Shown one piece after another: positions 13,200 through 15,268 of a stretch of DNA of 15,268 bases (positions are counted from its first letter, which is position 1; each line of letters opens with the position of its first letter). The stretch spans positions 1 through 15,268 of the forward strand of contig JAZRSY010000017.1 in NCBI GenBank assembly GCA_045651765.1. Direction: 5' to 3'. This DNA is from SIG565 sp045651765. Lineage in GTDB: Bacteria; Bacillota; Clostridia; Oscillospirales; Acutalibacteraceae. The notes beneath the pieces were generated by a model. That model saw nothing but the letters and a program-made list of their open reading frames with translations, did no database searches and was not told where the DNA came from. Both the position numbers and the translations under genes were made by a program.

Positions 13200-13454
13200 T
13201 TATATTTTTTCAAAAACCATTGTTGCTTGAATACGGTCACCGCCACCTAAACCTTTACTACCACCATTAGCAGTAGAAATAGTATGCAAACGATAACCTT
13301 TACTTGCCTGTTCGTTAATTACTTTTTCTAATTCCGTTAGATTTCCAGAACCTGTACCAAAGAATTTTTCCTTTAAAGTAACTTGCATAACAACATATTG
13401 ATGTTGCTTTCCAGATGCACCAGAAAATGAGGAAGAATCTAATCCAAAAGCCAT
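13200..13454 (-). CDS. DUF4177-like small protein (84 aa)
   Basis: The core KQHQYVVMQVTLKEKF...NLTELEKVINEQASKGYRLHTIS...RIQATMVFEKI follows the DUF4177 layout: a strand, a helix carrying the NE-A-x-x-GY/W motif, then closing strands ending in a VFER/VFEK tail. The function of the family is unknown. The 17-residue N-terminal stretch is Ser/Gly-rich and the glycine-rich NGGSKGLGGGD loop is probably flexible. No signal or membrane segment, so it is probably cytoplasmic. RBS GGGAGGAGG is strong. It is divergent from a ribbon-helix-helix protein gene, which may regulate it. Its last codons and stop are nearly the same at the DNA level as the end of the gene at 13942-14139. Confidence 0.78.
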   Translation of the reverse strand: MAFGLDSSSFSGASGKQHQYVVMQVTLKEKFFGTGSGNLTELEKVINEQASKGYRLHTISTANGGSKGLGGGDRIQATMVFEKI

Positions 13455-13500
13455 ATTTATACCTCCTCCCTTTATAATTTCGACATATATCGTCTCTCTT

Positions 13501-13529
13501 ATTTTATACTACTTTATGCTACTTGTCAA
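13501..13529 (-). promoter_or_regulatory. Promoter of the DUF4177 gene
   Basis: Minus strand: TTGACA (13529-13524), 17-bp spacer, TAAAAT (13506-13501). The leader to the ATG is about 40 nt. An inverted repeat overlaps it. Confidence 0.78.
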
Positions 13530-13555
13530 TATTTTTTAGCATATTGTCTTATAAT
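13515..13555. promoter_or_regulatory. Inverted-repeat operator in the divergent promoter region
   Basis: TATGCTA (13515-13521) and TAGCATA (13537-13543) are inverted with centres 22 bp apart, two helical turns. The left arm lies in the spacer of the minus promoter and the repeat encloses its -35. The right arm is seven bases upstream of TATAAT (13550-13555), the likely -10 of the plus-strand ribbon-helix-helix gene. The arrangement fits a repressor controlling both directions. Confidence 0.55.
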
Positions 13556-13572
13556 ATTTTCGAGGTGATTAT

Positions 13573-13731
13573 ATGAAACCCTTAAAAGAAAAGATAAGCA
13601 TAACTATTGACAATGATATTTTAGTGAAATTAAAAGAAAAAGCCGAATATGACGACCGTTCCCTTTCACAATATATCAACCTTATATTAAAGCAACATAT
13701 AAAAGATATTGAAAACGATAAAAAGCCGTGA
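13573..13731 (+). CDS. Ribbon-helix-helix (CopG/Arc-type) DNA-binding protein, 52 aa
   Basis: Translation: MKPLKEKISITIDNDILVK followed by LKEKAEYDDRSLSQYINLI and a short LKQHIKDIENDKKP tail. The pattern is a beta strand (KISITID) that would enter the major groove as a dimer, a first helix (DILVKLKEKAEYD), the DDRSLSQYI turn, and a second helix: the RHH fold of CopG, Arc and ParD-type proteins. RBS GAGGTGAT and the -10 TATAAT at 13550-13555 support expression. Its stop codon lies within the terminator stem. It is probably an autoregulator and a regulator of the divergent DUF4177 gene. A ParD-like antitoxin is possible, but no RelE/ParE-type toxin is adjacent. Confidence 0.82.
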   Translation: MKPLKEKISITIDNDILVKLKEKAEYDDRSLSQYINLILKQHIKDIENDKKP

Positions 13732-13746
13732 AATTCACGGCTTTTT
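13720..13746 (+). terminator. Terminator overlapping the end of the RHH gene
   Basis: AAAAAGCCGTG (13720-13730) pairs with CACGGCTTTTT (13736-13746), loop AAATT. The stem includes the last two Lys codons and Pro, and the stop is at its top. It abuts the edge of repeat copy C. Confidence 0.88.
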
Positions 13747-13941
13747 CTTATATCATAAAAGCGGTGAAGCCGCAATACCTCTTCACTATTCACTATTACC
13801 TTTTACCTTCCAATAATTCCGAATGCGAATTTTAGTGAAGAGTGAAAAGTGAAGAGTGAAAAAGTAAAATCCCGAACGCTTACGCATTCGGGATTTTTGT
13901 CTCTCGTGTCCGAAAAAACTGATCTAAAAACCTGAATTTCT
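13747..13941. repeat. Intergenic repeat module, copy C
   Basis: Same edges, third core type. Plus order: CTTATATCATAAAA edge with hairpin GCGGTGAAGCCGC (13761-13773); TTCACTATTCACTATT (13782-13797) facing AGTGAA-type units (13834-13860) as an inverted array; a terminator (13866-13897); and a far edge GTGTCCGAAAAAACTGATCT...CCTGAATTTC that matches copy A closely and ends at the stop codon of the next minus-strand gene. The promoter-like edge (TTGCGG, 17 bp, TATAAG) points at the convergent RHH gene, so here it drives no minus-strand gene. Confidence 0.83.
13866..13897. terminator. Module-borne terminator (copy C)
   Basis: AAAATCCCGAACGC (13866-13879) pairs with GCATTCGGGATTTT (13884-13897), one mismatch, loop TTAC. 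Ends the minus-strand gene at 13942-14139. Confidence 0.88.
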
Positions 13942-14139
13942 TTATATTTTTTCTATTTTCTTTCTATTTTTGTACTTTTGGATCATCCATTCGATAATCC
14001 AATGAATAAACACCACAAGAAGTCCAATTTGTAATGAATAAATAGTATTATTAACAATGTCAAATGTACGTGTTAAAATCAAAATAATAACAACAGGAGC
14101 AATAAGCAAAATTAAAAATAAATACGTAACTCTAATCAT
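13942..14139 (-). CDS. Small membrane protein, hypothetical (65 aa, possibly 5'-degraded)
   Basis: Not recognised. Two hydrophobic segments (about 5-24 and 34-53) and a basic tail KYKNRKKIEKI. No Shine-Dalgarno sequence precedes the ATG. In the same frame, codons remain open upstream to a TAA at 14184-14182 and read LIWRWKYPLITIISM, which looks like coding sequence for a membrane protein. The present ORF may therefore be the 3' part of a gene broken by a stop. The final GAAAAAATATAA is shared with the end of the DUF4177 gene, where repeat-module similarity begins. Confidence 0.5.
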   Translation of the reverse strand: MIRVTYLFLILLIAPVVIILILTRTFDIVNNTIYSLQIGLLVVFIHWIIEWMIQKYKNRKKIEKI

Positions 14140-14238
14140 ACTAATAATTGTTATTAAAGGGTATTTCCATCTCCATATAAGTTACAAATGGTTTATGGAA
14201 GATAAGGAAACCATCCCTGTGTGTTTTCTAAATAAATA

Positions 14239-14267
14239 TTGAATTTTACATAAATTTCTAGTATTCT
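14239..14267 (+). promoter_or_regulatory. Probable promoter of the 183-aa membrane protein gene
   Basis: TTGAAT (14239-14244), 17-bp spacer, TATTCT (14262-14267), about 17 nt before the ATG. The match is moderate in very AT-rich DNA. Confidence 0.45.
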
Positions 14268-14284
14268 ATTAATAAGGTGATAAA

Positions 14285-14836
14285 ATGAAAAAAGAAATTT
14301 TAACAAAAGAAATTATGAAGAAAGAAACCCTAATATATTTAAAAAAACTTTTAAAACAAAATATTATATTATTTATAATTTCGACAATCGTTTTAAGCTT
14401 ATTTTCAGTTATTGTTATAAACCTAGAATCAGCAACCATAATTTTTAAAATCCTTTTAATCGGTTTAGTTGCATTATATCCCTTTTTATATACTTATTTG
14501 ATTTGTAGAATTTTTAAAAAATTATTTTTAATTAACAAAAATAAATTTAATATTATTACAGATGAATTAATAGAAATCAAAGATAAAGTTGAAACCGGGG
14601 CACCTTTTTCAGGTCCATATTTAGCACTGCTTTCAAAACCTCATCGTCTTCGTTTTCTAAAACATGGCGAATATAGCATACCCCAAGGTAAGCATTATGT
14701 TACCTCACAAAATTTTTGCATGGATGCTCAAGGTGTTTACAACTATTCTAATATTCACGACACTTTTTATTTATTTATTTTAAACAAAAATGAAATTTTG
14801 ACTGTTTATAATTCTAAATTATTTGAATTAGTTTAA
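14285..14836 (+). CDS. Hypothetical membrane protein (183 aa)
   Basis: Not recognised. A charged N-terminal helix (1-25) is followed by two membrane segments (about 26-46 and 52-75), then a soluble C-terminal domain of about 105 residues with an aromatic, beta-like second half (GKHYVTSQNFCMDAQGVYNYSNIHDTFYLFILNKNEILTVYNSKLFELV). Topology by the positive-inside rule puts both termini in the cytoplasm. RBS AAGGTGAT is well placed. The gene is distinctly AT-rich compared with those before 11000, which fits recent acquisition. It stands alone on the plus strand between minus-strand fragments. Confidence 0.78.
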   Translation: MKKEILTKEIMKKETLIYLKKLLKQNIILFIISTIVLSLFSVIVINLESATIIFKILLIGLVALYPFLYTYLICRIFKKLFLINKNKFNIITDELIEIKDKVETGAPFSGPYLALLSKPHRLRFLKHGEYSIPQGKHYVTSQNFCMDAQGVYNYSNIHDTFYLFILNKNEILTVYNSKLFELV

Positions 14837-14920
14837 TAATATATCAGATTGAACATTATTAAATCTACAATAATTACGAAATATTTATATAAGTATTTTA
14901 TTTTAATATTTTACGTGCTA

Positions 14921-14957
14921 ACCCTACATTTGTTTTATAACAGATGTAGGGGTTTTT
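14921..14957. terminator. Shared terminator between convergent genes
   Basis: CCCTACAT (14922-14929) pairs with ATGTAGGG (14944-14951), extended inward by TGTT/AACA. A T run follows on the plus strand. It lies 85 nt after the plus-strand stop, and the minus-strand stop codon is inside the stem. Confidence 0.78.
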
Positions 14958-15139
14958 AAAATATTATTAAATGCATCATTGATTTCTTGTATTTTACAAA
15001 TATTTTGATTGCTTGATTGTAAATAAATTTCATAATTAGAATCAACTGCACAATATTCGATAAGCTCTCCGTAAAAACTAGGGTTTTCAGTAATACTACC
15101 TAAAATGCTAAAAGCGGTAAAGCCGCAATAATTATTCAT
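14924..15139 (-). pseudogene. 3' fragment of an unknown gene fused to the repeat
   Basis: The 71-codon ORF starts within repeat copy D: its first ~10 residues (MNNYCGFTAF) are encoded by the TTATTCA heptamer and the GCGGTAAAGCCGC hairpin. The true protein-like part begins around SILGSITENPSFYGELIEYCAVD and runs to SVIKQM. No RBS precedes the ATG. Copies A-C continue with TTTTATGNTATA at this junction, while here the sequence departs directly after CGCTTTTA. The simplest reading is that the 5' end of a gene was lost when the module arrived or recombined. The remnant matches no family I recognise. Confidence 0.5.
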
Positions 15140-15268
15140 TATTCATCAGCGAACAAAGTGAGCGACTTCATTATTCATTATTCATTGAAAATCCGTTCTT
15201 GTTTAATGAATAATGAATAATACAAACGAAAATCTCGTCCCTTTTCCGGGCGGAATTTTTTTTTTTTT
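15109..15268. repeat. Intergenic repeat module, copy D (cut by the window end)
   Basis: Edge TAAAAGCGGTAAAGCCGCAA, TTATTCA heptamers, then TTCATTATTCATTATTCATT (15167-15186) with its inverse at 15205-15221, and ACAAACGAAAATC as in copy A. Compared with copy A it lacks 21 bp after the right arm and has GAACAAAGTG in place of TTA in front of AGCGACTTC. It ends in a probable terminator (GTCC/GGGC type stem) and 13 consecutive T at the window end. Confidence 0.85.

Noticed and set aside
13573..13731. Classic type II toxin-antitoxin pair with the RHH protein as antitoxin
   Set aside because: No toxin-like ORF follows in the same direction; a terminator and repeat module come next. The divergent DUF4177 protein does not resemble a known toxin.
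13569..13793. 74-codon minus-strand ORF opposite the RHH gene
   Set aside because: It begins inside repeat copy C, has no RBS, and is antisense to a well-supported RHH coding region.
12185..15268. Insertion sequence with transposase
   Set aside because: No ORF resembles a transposase, and the two module edges are not inverted repeats of each other. A non-autonomous element cannot be excluded.

Overview
The window looks like a chromosomal segment of an uncultured, AT-rich, Gram-positive anaerobe of the Clostridia, plausibly a gut or rumen Oscillospiraceae-type organism. Evidence: strong AGGAGG-type ribosome binding sites, TTGACA/TATAAT promoters with 17-bp spacers, a thioredoxin next to a ferredoxin-thioredoxin-reductase-like protein, KtrAB potassium uptake, CsoR, and plant-polysaccharide-type glycoside hydrolases. 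The organism assignment is inference. The window opens inside a gene and ends in a run of 13 T inside a repeat, as a metagenomic contig end might.

Bases 1-7760 hold sugar use and housekeeping. A 5'-truncated GH30 glycosidase is followed by smpB and the tmRNA gene ssrA (trans-translation). Next come a 745-aa clan GH-A-like glycosidase and a DUF368 membrane protein (polyprenyl-phosphate transporter family). Converging on these from the minus strand is an MFS (GPH-type) sugar transporter with a TIM-barrel sugar-phosphate isomerase/epimerase, with its own promoter and a shared bidirectional terminator. Together they suggest oligosaccharide breakdown, import and interconversion.

Bases 7762-11038 hold a compact five-gene minus-strand operon: ktrB, ktrA, a 66-aa FTR-like Fe-S protein, thioredoxin and an SGNH/GDSL hydrolase. 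Gaps are 11-18 nt, with one clear promoter upstream and one terminator. Bases 11055-11690 hold a small copper-type CsoR regulon: csoR plus a 49-aa cysteine-rich desulforedoxin-like protein, under a promoter overlapped by TATACCC/GGGTATA operator elements.

Bases 11750-15268 are different: more AT-rich, small hypothetical genes, and four copies of a conserved intergenic module at 12185-12426, 12892-13199, 13747-13941 and 15109-15268. Each copy has a GCGGC-TTY-GCCGC hairpin edge. In two copies this edge is a complete promoter plus RBS running to the next start codon. Each has a palindromic core that differs in sequence but keeps an inverted-array architecture, then a terminator. In the three complete copies the far edge is conserved and begins directly after the stop codon of the neighbouring minus-strand gene. 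The arrangement looks like cassettes, with variable ORFs between conserved flanks. This is the best candidate for something undescribed. No recombinase, transposase or canonical attC core is visible in the window. The same region has a divergent ribbon-helix-helix/DUF4177 pair with an inverted-repeat operator.
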